From the NCBI RefSeq assembly GCF_023065955.2, contig NW_026623050.1, positions 26,618,501 to 26,682,500 of the forward strand: DNA of 64,000 nt. Direction: 5' to 3'. A program made the translations under genes and the position numbers. The DNA is from Ursus arctos. Lineage: Eukaryota > Chordata > Mammalia > Carnivora > Ursidae. This document shows, piece after piece, positions 31,901-43,939 of this stretch (position 1 is the first letter of the stretch; every line of letters starts with the position of its first letter). Below the pieces are notes generated by a model. The model made no database searches, was not told the origin of the DNA, and was given only the letters and a program-made list of their open reading frames with translations.

Positions 31901-32419
31901 CCAAGTCCATGGGTGCTATACAGTGATTTCCCAAAGTAAAATCTAGAAAGGTAGAAAGGAATAGGAAGCTGGAGGATAGGTTGACAATGGAAAAAATGTA
32001 AATTCCAGCCTTAAATTATAGGCAGCTTTGAATTCTAGGCTAAATGATTGCAAGTTGAATCTAGACTTTATTCTATGGGCTGATGCCAGTATTTGTCTTG
32101 GTTCTTGATAGGAAAGAATGTTTAATTATAATCTGCTCATGCCCAGAGAATTTATTTGGTGACCAGTTTTCCTTCTTGTGCCCATCATCTGTGTTTGCTC
32201 CTCACTAGGACTGTGCATGCTCAGTGAGCTGGCCGATTTGTTTGAAACTCTGCAGAGTGCCAAACTGGAATGTCTCTGCAGAAGTACCTCTCTCTCCTGA
32301 GAGAGCTACTCCACTCATTTCAGATAGCTCTGCTGGAAGTTACTCAGTTGAGTCTACCTGTTCTCATTAATCATTGATCACAAATGAGGTAGAATTACTG
32401 AAGTTCATGGGTGCCATTC
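31901..32419. other. Unique non-coding stretch
   Basis: No repeat or coding feature is recognised. Confidence 0.45.
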
Positions 32420-32620
32420 AGAGGCAGCCCATCCATCCATTGATTTATATTTAGTAAGTGAGTCTGCTATGTGCCAGGAACTGTGCTGGTCACTGGGGAT
32501 GAACCCAGGTATAGCACATAGTCCCGACCCTTGAGCTCCCAGTCTAGTTGGGTAAGCCAGTAAATCAACAATGTTCATTTTATGTGGTGCACGTCCTAGG
32601 TAGCATGCTACGGAAGTTTA
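32420..32620 (-). mobile_element. L2 LINE 3' remnant
   Basis: GTGAGTCTGCTATGTGCCAG, GAACTGTGCTGGTCACTGGG, GATGAACCCAGGTATAGC, TGAGCTCCCAGTCTAGTTGG and GTAAATCAACAATG closely follow the complement of the L2 3' end. Confidence 0.85.
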
Positions 32621-32809
32621 GAGAAATGGTATTTCTCTCCACTGGAGGAATAGAAGACGACATTTCCTAGCTTAACTAGGTTGTTTAAAATGGGTTTAGA
32701 AGTTAGGGTTAGACAATGGATAGGTATTTAGAACAGAGGGAGGGAATTGTGATAGATAAAGGATACACTGACCCATTGTCAGAGAGTCATAGGTGTTATT
32801 TGGTGGCTG

Positions 32810-33000
32810 GGGCTATAATTCTTAAAACAAAAACAAAGAAACCCCCCCAAAACCCAGGAGATAGAATAAGAATGCAGACTCCCAACTCTTCCATCCAAGA
32901 TTCTAATCTGCAAGGCAGGGAAGTGGTCTGGGAATCCCATTTTCATTTCCAACTCCTTGGGTGGTTCTGATCCTGGTGGTCTGAGGAGTACTGAGCTAGA
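32810..33000 (+). mobile_element. MER5-type hAT remnant
   Basis: AGAATGCAGACTCCCAACTC, AAGATTCTAATCTGCAAGGC, CAACTCCTTGGGTGGTTCTG and ATCCTGGTGGTCTGAGGAGT match the second half of MER5A. An A-rich patch (AAAACAAAAACAAAGAAACC) precedes it. Confidence 0.65.
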
Positions 33001-33566
33001 GTGCATTGTGGGGGTGCAGGGCTGCAAATGTAGTCTGGGGAAGGGAAGAGCAGGAGCCTGAGTGGTCAGAGAGGTTACAGAAGGGTGGAGGAGGATTTCT
33101 AGGTCTGAATGTTCAATAGGATCCTGGAGGAAGTTGAATGCATTTGGCAGCAGAACCTATTTAGAGCAGGAAATAATATCTTAGGCTTATTTTTGCACAA
33201 TTGAGCTAAAACATCTTTCCAGAATAAAAGACTAGTGAAATAATCACTTGGCTCTGAACTCAAGCCAAATTTTAAGTGCAGTTCTTAGTCTGCTAGTCTG
33301 TCTCCCAGTTGGGAATTATTTATCCTTGTTATGTTAGCACAATGATTTTGTAATGCTTTTGAGTAACCTTGGAGGCCACTCTACAAATGACTTGATTTGT
33401 TATTTAAAAATAGGATTGATTCAAGACTGAATAAATGTGGAATACTGGGTTCACGTGGGGGGGCAGTTGAGGGAGGTGTGCAGCATTTATATAGTTAAGG
33501 CTGTTTGCAGGCCACATAAATTGGGTGGATCTCTTTTCAGAATCATTAAGACTTAGTCATTGTATA
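33001..33566. other. Unique non-coding stretch
   Basis: No repeat or coding feature is recognised. Confidence 0.45.
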
Positions 33567-33779
33567 TTTTTAAAGATTTATTTATTTATTTGAGAGAGAA
33601 GAGAGCATATGAGCATGCCAGGGGAGGGGCAAAGGGAGAGGGAGAGAGAGAATCTCATCCAGACTCCCCACTTAGCAGAAAGCCTGACATGGGGCTCGAT
33701 GATGCCACAACCCTGATATTATGACCTGAGCCCAAATCGAGAGTTGGACACTCAACCAACTGAGCTGTCCAGGTGCCCC
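33567..33779 (-). mobile_element. CAN-SINE, older copy
   Basis: Tail TTTTTAAAGATTTATTTATT, then AGACTCCCCACTTAGCAGAA, GGGGCTCGATGATGCC, CTCAACCAACTGAGCTGTCC and head AGGTGCCCC. Several CpG and B-box bases have decayed. CTTAGTCA before and CTTAGTAA after may be the target duplication. Confidence 0.95.
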
Positions 33780-34244
33780 TTAGTAAGACATATTGTCTTC
33801 CTCAGACAGGGTAGCTTTGAGAACCTTCTCACAGGTTCCTGACTTACCTTGAAAGCTGGCAGGAGTGAGCTGGGTTCTCCATCTCTTGGGCACTAGGCTT
33901 ACAAATGGCTTATTTCCTGTGCAATGATGATTTTTACTCGGTGTTAAAACAGAAACAAGATTTCAGATTGGCTCTATGTTTTACATTATTGTTGGAATTA
34001 ACCCAGTCATCACTCCAAGCTCTGTGGGAATGACCGTAAAGTCCCACTTCTCAGTATAACTTAGAACTGCTTTGTGTCTTCAGTTGTGTTTAATAAGAAT
34101 TCATTAGCTAAATTTGAACTTAAAGGGCTACCGAGAAACAAGGTATGAGCTCCATCCTTGATCCTTAATTATTTGTTACAGGCATGAAAGTGTACCTTGA
34201 GAGAAGATGCAGGAAGTTACATGTAAAAACACGTACATTGTCAG
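33780..34244. other. Unique AT-rich stretch
   Basis: No repeat is recognised. 33950-34180 contains several AT-rich motifs (TTCATTAGCTAAATTTG, TTAATTATTTG) in a context resembling conserved noncoding DNA, but conservation cannot be seen from one sequence. Confidence 0.4.
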
Positions 34245-34449
34245 CAGGTCTTCGCAGGACTTCTCCATACTGGCGCTGTTGACCTCTTGGGCTAGATCAT
34301 TCTTTGTGGTTAGAGGCCGTCTTGTGCATTGTTGGGTGATCTGAGGCATCCCTGGCCTCTACCCACTAGAGCCAGTTGTGAGAGTCAACGTTTGTCAGCA
34401 GATATTGCTAAATGGGCCCCGAAGGCAAAAATCACCGCTGGTCAAGACC
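34245..34449 (-). mobile_element. MER20 hAT DNA transposon
   Basis: GGGCTAGATCATTCTTTGTG, CTTGTGCATTGTTGGGTGAT, AGGCATCCCTGGCCTCTACC, CACTAGAGCCAGTTGTGAGA and GATATTGCTAAATGGGCCCC are the complement of MER20 over nearly its full length. A second copy lies at 49757. Confidence 0.85.
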
Positions 34450-35279
34450 TACCGAGTTAACAGATAAGAAAGCTTTTTCTGGATATCTCTTTACTCAGCT
34501 GTTAATTGATTTTTGGAGAATTTTGTTGTAACTATTAAAAAGCCATATAGTTGATGATTAGTATACACAGATTCCATATTTGCAGATTTGTCTACTTGCT
34601 AAAATTGATTGGTAAACATGAAACCATTACTCCAGGCACTTTTCCAGTCGGTCTTGGACACAAACGTGTGCAGAGAGGCAAAACATTCGAGTCCCCTCAT
34701 GCACCTGTTCCCGGCTGAGGTCAAACAAGGTGATGCTTCTGACCGAAGCCCTCTCTGCTGTAAACAAGTGTCCTTCCATGGCCTGCTGAGCGCCACACTT
34801 TTCAGATTTTTGTGCCTTTTTTATTGGTGATTTTGCTCTTAAAAATGGCCCCCGAGTGTAGTGTAGTGCTGTCTAGTGTTTGTAAGTGCAAGACGGTTGT
34901 TCCATACTTTACAGAGAAAATACATGTGTAAGATAAGCTTCCTTTCAGGCATGAGTTATAGTGCTCTTGGCCATGGGTTCAGTGTTAATGATACATCTTT
35001 CTAGGTGTCTTCAAACAGAAATACACATAAAACAAGGCCACGTATTGATCAGTTGATGAAAGTGTTGTGACCAGAGGCTCCCAGGAACCTAACCCTGTAT
35101 TTCGCCTTGGGGAAACGGTCTGGTATTTGCCAGTTCAGAGTTAATAGTGACTTTGTAAGAACGTAACTACTGCAGATGGGAATCAATTGTTCTAGTATTT
35201 ACCTAGTCTACATTGCCAAAGCCTACATTTTAGACATGTAATGTGATGAATGTATTAAGCCGGATTGCTTTTTTTATTA
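34450..35279. other. Unique non-coding stretch
   Basis: No repeat or coding exon is recognised. Opposite-strand frames at 34599-34830 cover the same bases and lack motifs. Confidence 0.5.
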
Positions 35280-35660
35280 AGAAAAAAAAAACATAGCCAC
35301 ATTATGGAAAACTTAGAGAATAAATAATTGCTGAGTCAATGGTTATCAGTATTTTAAAAACTATTGCCTACCTTGTGGGAAAAGGTTGTATCAATTTATA
35401 GTGTCACAAACAATTTACTTTTCCATTGAATGTCCTTTTCAGCGCATCTTTGCCAGCATTATTTTTGCATTTGTCATATTTTAAAAATGACAAAATTGTT
35501 AAAAACTCAAATCCTACAGATACTTCAAAAACAGAATGTAAAAGTTTCATTGTTATCTTTTCCCACTTTTTCCTCAAGAATGTTAAAAATTTGGTATGTC
35601 ATTTCAAGTCTTTTAAGAAAATGCACATGAGAAGAAATGCTTTGTATACCCATATTTAAC
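35280..35660 (-). mobile_element. Ancient L1ME-type 3' remnant
   Basis: GGTTGTATCAATTTATAGTG, TCACAAACAATTTACTTTTC, AGCGCATCTTTGCCAGCATT and ATTTGTCATATTTTAAAAAT follow the reversed L1 order (ttgtaccaatttacactcccaccagcaatgt...cacatccttgccaacac). The overlapping frames at 35426-35659 derive from it. Confidence 0.7.
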
Positions 35661-37969
35661 ATGGAAGGAACTGAATATTTGCATGCTGTATGCTGTTTGC
35701 ATTATGCTTTGTTTACTTCATATAATTTAGGCACAACAGTGCTTTCTCAATATTTATAATATACTTAAGTTGTCTGGAAAAACAACACCAATGATGTTTC
35801 CCAGTAGCTGTTGTTTAATTTTTGAGCTAAGTGATTATTAGCTTGTGATAAATCTCTTCTAATCTAATTTTTGTTTTTGCCCGTAACCTACGTGACGGAA
35901 CGCAACCCAGAATCTGTCTTGCTATTTTATTTCCTCTCACTGGGCTTGACAGAGGATTTCAAAGAATTCTGTTTCCTGGTAGAAAAGTAGTTAATAAAGG
36001 GATGCAAATGGGTAAGCATTCTCCAGAATCAGTCAAGATGCTTAGTATGAAGTACTGCAACAGATGTTCCTGGAATGATTACAATGTGAAGAACACATTC
36101 GGGATAGTGAATCTGGAACCCTTGCCCTCACCATGGCTGGAGAAAAGAGGACATGTGAGGGGTGGCTCTTGATCCTTCATGTGTCAGGCACAAAGGGACC
36201 GGTTGGAGCGACGAGAGATCCCGCAGAGGAGGTTCCCTTGATCCAGAGTGGGGAAGTGAGAACTTCTTGGGCCAGCTGTTGAGAGTAGATAGGGAATTTT
36301 GAATGCATTTTAAAACCCTACTTTTATTAGAAAGCCATAGTTTTCATTTAGGATGATTTAGAAGTACACAGTAAAAAAGCTCCTGGAAAAGAAAGACTAA
36401 AACATGAGCAGCTTTGATTGATGAAAAAACTCAGGAAAATTGCAGATATTTGAAATCAGAGGCATATTCCGTTTCCAGGATGGTGGGACATGAGAAATTG
36501 TACAGCTGTAGGGTTACCAAATAACTGCTTAGAGAGAGGTAAAATAAGAAGTAGGACTTTATTAAGGCCCAGAAGGACTATTTTCTGGAAAGGAAGGGAA
36601 AGATGTGGATTATGCCTGAGTGTCAGGTTCTTAACCTAACAGTGAGATAGGCCTGGAAGGTTAAGGTCCATAGGATTGTTTTCCCGTAAGGGAGTGTCAT
36701 TTACATGGTAATTTTGCACCTTAATCCCAAATTCCACACTCCAGCAAGACTAGAGTAGGTCTCCTGGTAAGTGTGGAGAAAAACTTAAGGGTTTGGCAGA
36801 GATGGGGATTTTTAAAAACTCGTCTACAAAGCATTAGCTATGAAAAATTCACAGAATTTAAATGTCCCATTAAAAAAACCCAAAAAAAATAAAAAAACCC
36901 TTCCCATAGATTGGAAATTACCAGGTCTCTTCCCTGTGAGATTCTTAGTTTACCCTTGGGATGATATTTTTTGTTGACTATTGCAGGCATTCAGATAATC
37001 ATCAAAAACCTAGAGGCACACCCTTTGAAGTGCATAGTTTCTCTTTCAGAACATCTATGGGAGAGGCACTAAGGAGAATGTTTAAAGTAAAATATTTCAG
37101 ATAATTGTCACATTCCTCAGATGTTTATTCCTGAAAAATAGCAAGCAAACTCTATTGCTTTACTCATTTTTAATTTGAATATTTATGGAAGGACTGAGTT
37201 GAAGTGTTCCTTTAACCTTTTTTGGGTAAAGTTCTATAAAAAAAAAAAGTCATTAACAATATTTGGAATAACTTGTTTGGACAAATTTAAACATTATACG
37301 AAACTTTAGAGTGAAAAGTAACGAAGTTAATTGAATTCCCTCCTCAAAAAATCCTTTGTAAATAGTGCCTCCGTTGCCTGTTTATCGAACAGAAGGTTTA
37401 ACTGTGGTGTCGCTACATCTGTGAACTTTTGTCTTCTGGGCTTTGTAAATAAAACTATATTCTTCTTATTTTCTGGTTTAACAGTTTTTGTTTTGTTCTT
37501 TAACAAAAGAAGTCTCACAGAAGTAAAGTGGTAGCTTCATTTTTCTTGTGGATATTTATTTTTGTGAATATTTAATGCATACTTTTGCTATTATAATGTA
37601 TCGAATAGTTGGCTCTTCAGTACTTCTTCTAAATGATACAGTCTATCCTAATACCTGTATATTTGCTTACTGTACTCTATCCTATTAAGTGACCTATTTC
37701 TGTGATGATAACAGTTTCTATTTACTGTAGCTTTACAGTGTATTTAGCTTCGTTAGGGTAGGTTTCCCTTCATTGTCCTTTTTCAAAAACATTTCTCAGT
37801 CATGCTGAAGTTTTCTCTCTTCCAGCTCAACTTTAGAATCCTATTGATGAACTCTTCAGAATATCCTGTCGCAATGTGGGTTGCACTGCGCTGACTGTAT
37901 AAACTGGGATGAAAGGAGAATTGCCGTTGTACGATACTGGGTCTGCCCATCTGGGCAGTGGTAGTGCTG
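35661..37969. other. Unique AT-rich stretch
   Basis: About 2.3 kb with no confident repeat or gene. A-rich patches lie at 36870-36898 and 37239-37248. The small frames at 37327-37534 cover the same bases on both strands. Much of 35680-35880 and 37090-37700 is AT-rich with intact-looking blocks, so a regulatory or matrix-attachment role is possible but unshown. Confidence 0.45.
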
Positions 37970-38540
37970 TTTCTTGTATCTTCCATGTTCTTCAGTAAAA
38001 CTGAAAATAAGACTGATTTGACATGTTTAGGGTAGGTTTATTTCTAGGTATTTTCTTTTTCTCCACCCCTCCTTCCTTTTATACTTCCTTGATATGACAG
38101 GCATTTTTTTTTTAAGATTTTATTTTTAAGTAATCTCTACCTCCAACATGGGGCGCTAACTCACAACCCTGAGATTAAGACTCACATGCTCTATGAACTG
38201 AGCCAGCCAGGTGCCCCTGAAACTCTTTCTCTGTTGAATGAGATTTTGCAACTAGTTACTCTTACCGTCTCCCATCCACTTAGATTCTGGGCAAATAGAC
38301 ATTTCATTAGCAAAAAAAGAAAAAAAAGTTTTACTGGCTTTTCTTCACATTTTCTTTGATTTCTGTGGGTTAAGGATGAAGTAAAATGTTAAATAGTAAT
38401 AGCAGGCATCTTTGTCACCATCCTGATTTTTATGGGGCTTACATTTCACCATTTATTGGTTCATTTCCATAGATTTCTGATTTACTTTGTTATGTAAGAA
38501 ACTATTTGCTATTTGTAAGAAAGTGTCAAATTAAGTATAA
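37970..38540 (-). mobile_element. Ancient L1 ORF2-region remnant, split by a SINE
   Basis: TTTAGGGTAGGTTTATTTCT followed by AGGTATTTTC before the SINE, and AAATGTTAAATAGTAATAGC, AGGCATCTTTGTCACCATCC and TTACATTTCACCATTTATTG after it, match the complement of L1 ORF2 (tttattcctaggtatttt; ttgaataggagtggtgagagtgggcatcc). No reading frame is preserved. Confidence 0.65.
38104..38217 (-). mobile_element. Short older tRNA-type carnivore SINE
   Basis: TAAGATTTTATTTTTAAGTA, ATCTCTACCTCCAACATGGG, CTCACAACCCTGAGATTAAG and GAACTGAGCCAGCCAGGTGC. It sits inside the old L1 remnant and is therefore younger than it. Confidence 0.9.
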
Positions 38541-39795
38541 TCAGGGGGAATGTTTACGTTACGGGTTGCTTCCCGAAGGACGTGGCGGTGAATTGGGATA
38601 TGCCATACACAAAAAAAAACTGCTCATGATTCCTTAAGGTTCCACTCGGTTTTTCCTCAAAGAAAGTCATGATGTGTCAGAGCATGTTGAGGCATCTGAG
38701 GACATCCCAGAACACAGGACCTCTGCAGGAATCCTAGGAGCACACTTTGGCAAGACCGATTTAAATGAACCGGTTGGCCTGATTTTTTTCTGAAGGAGAC
38801 TGGGTGGAATACAGTGATCTAGCCAGTGGCAGTAACCCAGCCTGGGGTGGAGTCTTGGGCTCTGGAAGTCCTGTTTCCTTAGGCAGATGGAGTCACATTC
38901 TAGGTGTGCCCTGAGAACACACTGGTAGGGTTGAAATTCAGAAAACCCTCACCTGGTAGGCAGATGGAAAGGGACTTTGGGAGCAGGGAATTTAGAGATG
39001 AACCAGATGGAAAAGGGGAAGAGAATAGTGTACAAGATGTGAGAGGTGATGCCTCAGGGCTCTGGCACTTTTCTGCGGTGGGGAGGTGGGGAGAGGTCCA
39101 TATCTGTGTTGCCAGGAGATGGGCTGGCCCAGTTAAAGCCATAGACCCATAATGTAAGCTCAAAGCCCTTTCTTGTTAGCAGACTGTACCTGAAAACACT
39201 TTCATTAGGTAAATTTTAAATTGCCATGTGTACATGCCTAAAAGCCGTGAGTCCTTAATATATTTAAAAGAAGGGTTTTCCAACTGTGATTCCTGGAGCT
39301 CTGTGTGTTCCGTGGAGGCCCCTGAGGAGCCTGCAGGACCGTGGGACTCCCATTCCCCCATTACAACCAGAGCAGCTCTGCTTTCATGAACCTACATTGC
39401 TTACCAGGTTTCTGAGTCAATTAACATTAGAAGACAACACTTCACTGCCTTCAAAACAAAACAAAACAAAAAAATTGAAAATCATCATTTTAATTCATTT
39501 GAGTAATTAAAACTATGTTTGGGTAGTAATATTGATCTTGCCTATGTTAACTATTGGCATTTTATGTTGGAGTTGCATTCCTCAAGGAAGATTTCCTTGC
39601 AGACGTGATTTAGAAACAATTTCTTTTTCCTCAGACTAGTGGTTAGGGTGTGCAGGCGTGTGATTGGGTCAGTTGTATCCCTGTCCAATTTCCTCTGATA
39701 AGGGTAAGCTGCTTAAGGACCTGCTTGTGTCCTATTTTTGTTTTCCATCCCACCCACCCCTCCCCCTCCCCCCTCCCTGAACACCTATCACACAG
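38541..39795. other. Unique non-coding stretch
   Basis: No repeat is recognised with confidence. Opposite-strand frames at 38900-39163 cover the same bases. An AAAAC patch lies at 39453-39473. A long pyrimidine tract at 39727-39778 leads into the candidate exon that follows. Confidence 0.45.
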
Positions 39796-39867
39796 GTTCA
39801 GGATGTAGCTCCTGATTGCATGCGGACTGCTGGGGATGGACAGTCCCCTTCCTCTCCTGCTAACGAT
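39796..39867 (+). other. Speculative exon-like segment
   Basis: A pyrimidine-rich tract of about 50 bases is followed by ACACAG, then 72 bases open in one frame (24 codons, phase 0), then GTGAGC. This is the layout of a small cassette exon. The 24 residues resemble no protein I know, and chance is a good explanation. It is listed only because splice signals and phase coincide. Confidence 0.2.
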
Positions 39868-41559
39868 GTGAGCAACAAGGCAAGCCAGGAGAAGCTCAGG
39901 GGCAAGACTTTTCCAGCAGCCTGACTTGGCTCTTGTATTTCCGAGTGCAGGCGAGTTAAGAGAGCTCTAAGTAGCCTCCTCTGGGATTGCTGTATTTTAC
40001 TAGGATCACCAAAAATCGAAGCAGGCTGGCTTGCCAGCAGAGCCTCTCCCAGTTCTGCGTGGGCTACAGTCTAAGGAGCTGAGGCCAGCGGATGTGGACT
40101 GAGCCCAGAGGAATTGTGGTAATGAAGCCTGGCTTCACAGAGGGGTTAGTAATGTCATCCTCACTGTTCACCTACACCCTTCCTACTCCTCATCGGCAAA
40201 TGGCAGTCCTTTCTCTTCTAAGGAGCGCTCTGTGGCAAATCTGGTCCAAAGCGAGCTTTGCTGTCCATTCTTCAGTGAGACTATATGTATTCTATCACGA
40301 ACAGCCGTGCTGCCATATTTTGCAATTAGCCACGAAGGATTTTTATCTGCTATACTGGCTCTGAGATAATACTGTTGTCACAGCACCAGACATAGATCAG
40401 GTGCTTATTTTAGGCAAGGATGCTTGGTGGTGATAGAAACCCATTCACCAATTTGATAAACAGGGAAGGTTTCTGTGTGTCTTGAAGATCTCCCAGTACG
40501 GGAGCGCACTGGCATTTATGGGAATTGGACAGAGACCATCAAGGTGCTCTCTTGGGCTCCTGCATCCCTGGTTCCTGTCTGGGGTGTCCTTTATCCCCTT
40601 GGTAGCCAGATGAACTTGTGAGGTCATGATTGTCCATTTGTCCTCTGTGGCTTCCCAGCCCCAGGCTTTCTGACTTCCTAATCTTCCAACCTCCCAGCTA
40701 GAGTTTGACCACATAGAGTGGTTGAGAGTTACTGGGGGAGAATCCCATTGGCCAGAATTGGCCCCTTTGAACCAAGGCCACAAGAGCATGAGGTCCCTGG
40801 CCTGACCACGGAATTGCTTCCTTAGGGTCAGAGCTGTAGCCCCTCCCGAACAGCTTTGGTGGAGGCAAGAGGAGAGGCCGGTCCCATGGTACCCAAGGCT
40901 GCCCCTTCAGGCTACACAGATCATGAAACAGGTCTCCTCCGTTGCTCAAGCTCTTGCTAAATAATGGAGTGATTCATCCTTTTTCTCCAGTTCTAATCTC
41001 ACTGCTTTGAAATGAAATTTTCCTATAACCTGTCTTTTGTTGTATGAGGAACCTTCCTAGATTGTATTTCCTAGGGGTCTGGTCTAGCCGGTGACCCCCT
41101 GGCCTGCTCCTCAGCCCTTCCGGGGGGATTGGATCCCAGGTGGGTTGCATAACAAAAGCCAGACGGTATCACAGCGTTGCCATTCCTGCTGGGAGGCAGA
41201 GTGGGGAGCAGCCCCACCCAGAGCAGCATTCCCCGCAATGGAGAGATGGGGCCTGGAGGCCTCCTTCACAAATCCTTCCCACTGGCTGCGTGCGTGGAGC
41301 TGCAGCCTGGACCTGCGGGCCAGGAGGCAGTGAGAGGCGGTGTGCACAGCCCGGGGAGTGTTCCCCTGGGCTGGCATGGCTCTTCCCAGAGAGTAAATAC
41401 GATTTGCTTTTCCATTTGTACAAAATGTCCCTGCTTCCCCCTCTTCTCCAGAGCAGGAAATGAAAAAGAAATCCTCATTCTAAAAGGAGAGAAGAGAAGA
41501 ACTAGCTAGCCTGATTTCACAGGGCTGTTACTATGCCGGGCACTGTGGCTTCATCAGAC
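39868..41559. other. Unique non-coding stretch
   Basis: No repeat is recognised. Around 41090-41510 many overlapping frames occur on both strands because the DNA is GC-richer there; none has a recognisable domain. Confidence 0.5.
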
Positions 41560-41880
41560 CATGTGTTATTTTTGAGTGGCGGGAATAATAGGGCTTACAC
41601 CTAATCAAGGAAAAGAATTCCAAACAAAAGCTTGGGTGGGGTTTCCTGAGCAGGAGTGTGATATTGTAATAAATGGGAAGCAGTTCTGCAGTCCAATCTC
41701 TGGTCTGATTATACAAATTATAGCAGGGGCCCTGTTTTCAAAGGAATGTAACACACCCCACGGAGGCCCCTCCTCAGCGGGTGTGTCCGCATTTCCTCAA
41801 GCGCTCTCCTCAACAGTTCATGCCTTCACCAGGGAAGCCCAGAGCCTCCTGTGGAATAATTAGGATGCCTTCATTAGGGT
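41560..41880. promoter_or_regulatory. Enhancer-like non-coding stretch (inferred)
   Basis: Repeat-free DNA with clustered factor-like motifs: CACCTAATCAAGG, AACAAAAG (SOX-like), ATTGTAATAAATG and ACAAATTATAG. No coding frame fits a known family. Function is inference only. Confidence 0.25.
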
Positions 41881-42454
41881 CTCTGCCATGGGACCATGTT
41901 ACAGGTGAGCTTGCCTTATGTTAAAGTCCTTTAGGGAGTCCTGTGGCTAAATTCTCCACTCTTCTCCTGCATTACTGAACAAAAAGTGCATACAGGGCTC
42001 TGACATTCCAGTAACAATTGCCAACATTTCCAAGCGCTAATGAGCCAGGCACTTGATACAGATGGGGTAGAGGAAAATGTTGGGATTAAAAGTCTCTTTT
42101 CTTGCAAAGGGGGGCATCAATTTCTGTGTGTCCGAAGGCCTGCCTGCTGTCCTCTGTCTTCAGATCACCACTCCTGGCTCATGTTCTGGAATATTCCTGA
42201 CCCCCTGGGCTCAGCCTTGATGAGCTGCTTGAGAGTTCCCTCAAGTGCCAGGTTCCTGTTCCTTCAGGAACTCTGTCCTTGTTGATCTCCGGGGCAGCCC
42301 TTCCCCCCTTTTCTCTTGCTTCTCAGTCTTCAGTAGGAAACATTCTTTCCCTTGAGAAAGCTCGCCTGGCTTGTCCCTCCTGTCCTGAGCCCCCCCTAGT
42401 CTGTTAGATGCCCCCGATCAGCTTGGGGTTACCATTTTTTTTTCTTTTAAAGCT
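41881..42454. other. Unique non-coding stretch
   Basis: No repeat or coding exon is recognised. Confidence 0.45.
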
Positions 42455-42590
42455 CTTACCACCCATTGTTAGATGAAGGCTTTACTACTTTTTCTTCTTA
42501 AATTACCACCTCCTAGAGGCCAAGGGCTATGTCTCGCTCATCTTCAAATTCTTGATACCTGGCACAGTAGGTACACCTGAATGGTTTGAA
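42455..42590 (+). mobile_element. L2 LINE 3' remnant
   Basis: ACCTCCTAGAGGCCAAGGGC, TATGTCTCGCTCATCTTC and ATACCTGGCACAGTAGGTAC resemble the L2 3' end (gagggcagggactgtgtc...gcctggcacatagtagg). Confidence 0.65.
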
Positions 42591-43204
42591 GTTGTCTTCT
42601 CTTAAACAAATCATGTGTTTGAATTTTGTTTTTATCTAGAGCCATTTTGTGCTCCGTATCAGGTAAATATGTGGCTATTACAGGCTGTTGACTTAGGATC
42701 TTAAAATGTTTTTCTCTACCCCATTTTGGTTTGCTCTTACCCATGTGTGTTGCTGCCTTACCGGATTAACTTGATGCCGGCAGCAGAGTAAGGAGGCTGC
42801 AGGGTGCGGCTGAGGTTGGCCTGACTCTGTGTCTAGGTTGTGGCCCTCCTTTTTAACATGGGATTTCTTAGGCTCACAGCAGATCAGTAAGGGTGGAATG
42901 CATTCAGCACAGGTGGTGGTGCCTGCCCCGTGTGCCATGCGGACTGCATCTTCTCACCACTTCTTCCACATTATGCCCCATTGCCATTGTCCCCCTGCTG
43001 TGCATTAGGCATGGTGTCTGTCATCCTTTCAGAGTCTGTCCGGCCTACCCGGCCCCCTGTGGGAAGCCTTCTGTGGTTCCTTCAGGGTGTTCCCCACCGG
43101 TGTCCTGACCAGGATCCCCCTGGTGGAACACTTTGAATGAACAGCCCAGTGTGCATCCCATTTTATTGACCCCCTTTGTTGGTGGGTCTCCCCTCTCCCA
43201 TCAC
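42591..43204. other. Unique non-coding stretch
   Basis: No repeat or coding exon is recognised. Confidence 0.45.
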
Positions 43205-43315
43205 TGGGGGACTTGTTCTACGGTGCAGCCCTAGCCTTACTCCTTTCCGTATCTCCCAGTGCCTAGTTTAGGCCACACATGTAATTCCTATTTGGTGAGC
43301 TGTTAAATGAGTCCC
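43205..43315 (+). mobile_element. Possible L2 LINE 3' remnant
   Basis: CCGTATCTCCCAGTGCCTAG, CACACATGTAATTCCTATTT and GGTGAGCTGTTAAATGAGTC resemble the last part of L2. Divergence is high. Confidence 0.45.
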
Positions 43316-43424
43316 TAAGGAGCTTTTAATTAAAACAAAAAAAGCAGGGTGCATCTCCTCAGTGGTGGTGGTTTAAATTATTGCACGTGACCTAACATTG
43401 CCCAGGGTTGGCGCTCTGAGCAGT

Positions 43425-43530
43425 GTGTGTCCTATTTTACAGGGGAGGGGTGGAGACTAAGAGGCTCCAACAGGGTAGCCACACACCTCGGATGAGGCAA
43501 GTGACAGACTTGGTCCTTCAGAGGCTTTGT
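43425..43530 (-). mobile_element. MIR remnant
   Basis: CCTATTTTACAGGGGAGGGG, TGGAGACTAAGAGGCTCCAA and CAAGTGACAGACTTGG follow a reversed MIR. Confidence 0.6.
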
Positions 43531-43726
43531 CTGGGCTTCTCCCTTGCAAGATGCACCGCTGTAAACTTCGGGAGAAGCGTACGGTGGTAGGGGTCAGCCA
43601 GCCCAGGTTTCCGGTTCCACATGGGGGTGGGAGGCTGGTCTCGCAGGTAACACGAAGGGCCCTCAGAATCCTCCCTGGGCAGGGTCGAGTGGGCCTATTC
43701 CTGTGGTGACAATGCTTGTTTCAGTC
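43531..43726. other. Unique non-coding stretch
   Basis: No repeat or coding feature is recognised. Confidence 0.4.
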
Positions 43727-43746
43727 TGGAAACTACCAAGATTTTA

Positions 43747-43939
43747 TTTTATTTTTTTAAAGATTTTAATTATTTGACAGAGAGACAGCCAGCGAGAGAG
43801 AGAACACAAGCAGGGGGAGTGGGAGAGGAAGAAGCAGGCTCCCAGCGGAGGAGCCTGATGTGGGGCTCGATCCCAGGACCCTGGGATCACGCCCTGAGCT
43901 GAAGGCAGATGCTTAACGACTGAGCCACCCAGGCGCCCC
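43747..43939 (-). mobile_element. Young CAN-SINE with 20 bp target-site duplication
   Basis: Tail TTTTTTTAAAGATTTTAATT, GACAGAGAGACAGCCAGCGA, CTCCCAGCGGAGGAGCCTGA, CTCGATCCCAGGACCCTGGG and head GAGCCACCCAGGCGCCCC. The 20 bases 43727-43746, starting TGGAAACTACC, recur exactly at 43940-43959. This is the longest target duplication in the window. Confidence 0.97.

Noticed and set aside
41090..41510. CpG island with overlapping coding frames
   Set aside because: GC content is raised but CpG is scarce, and many mutually overlapping frames on both strands indicate composition, not coding.
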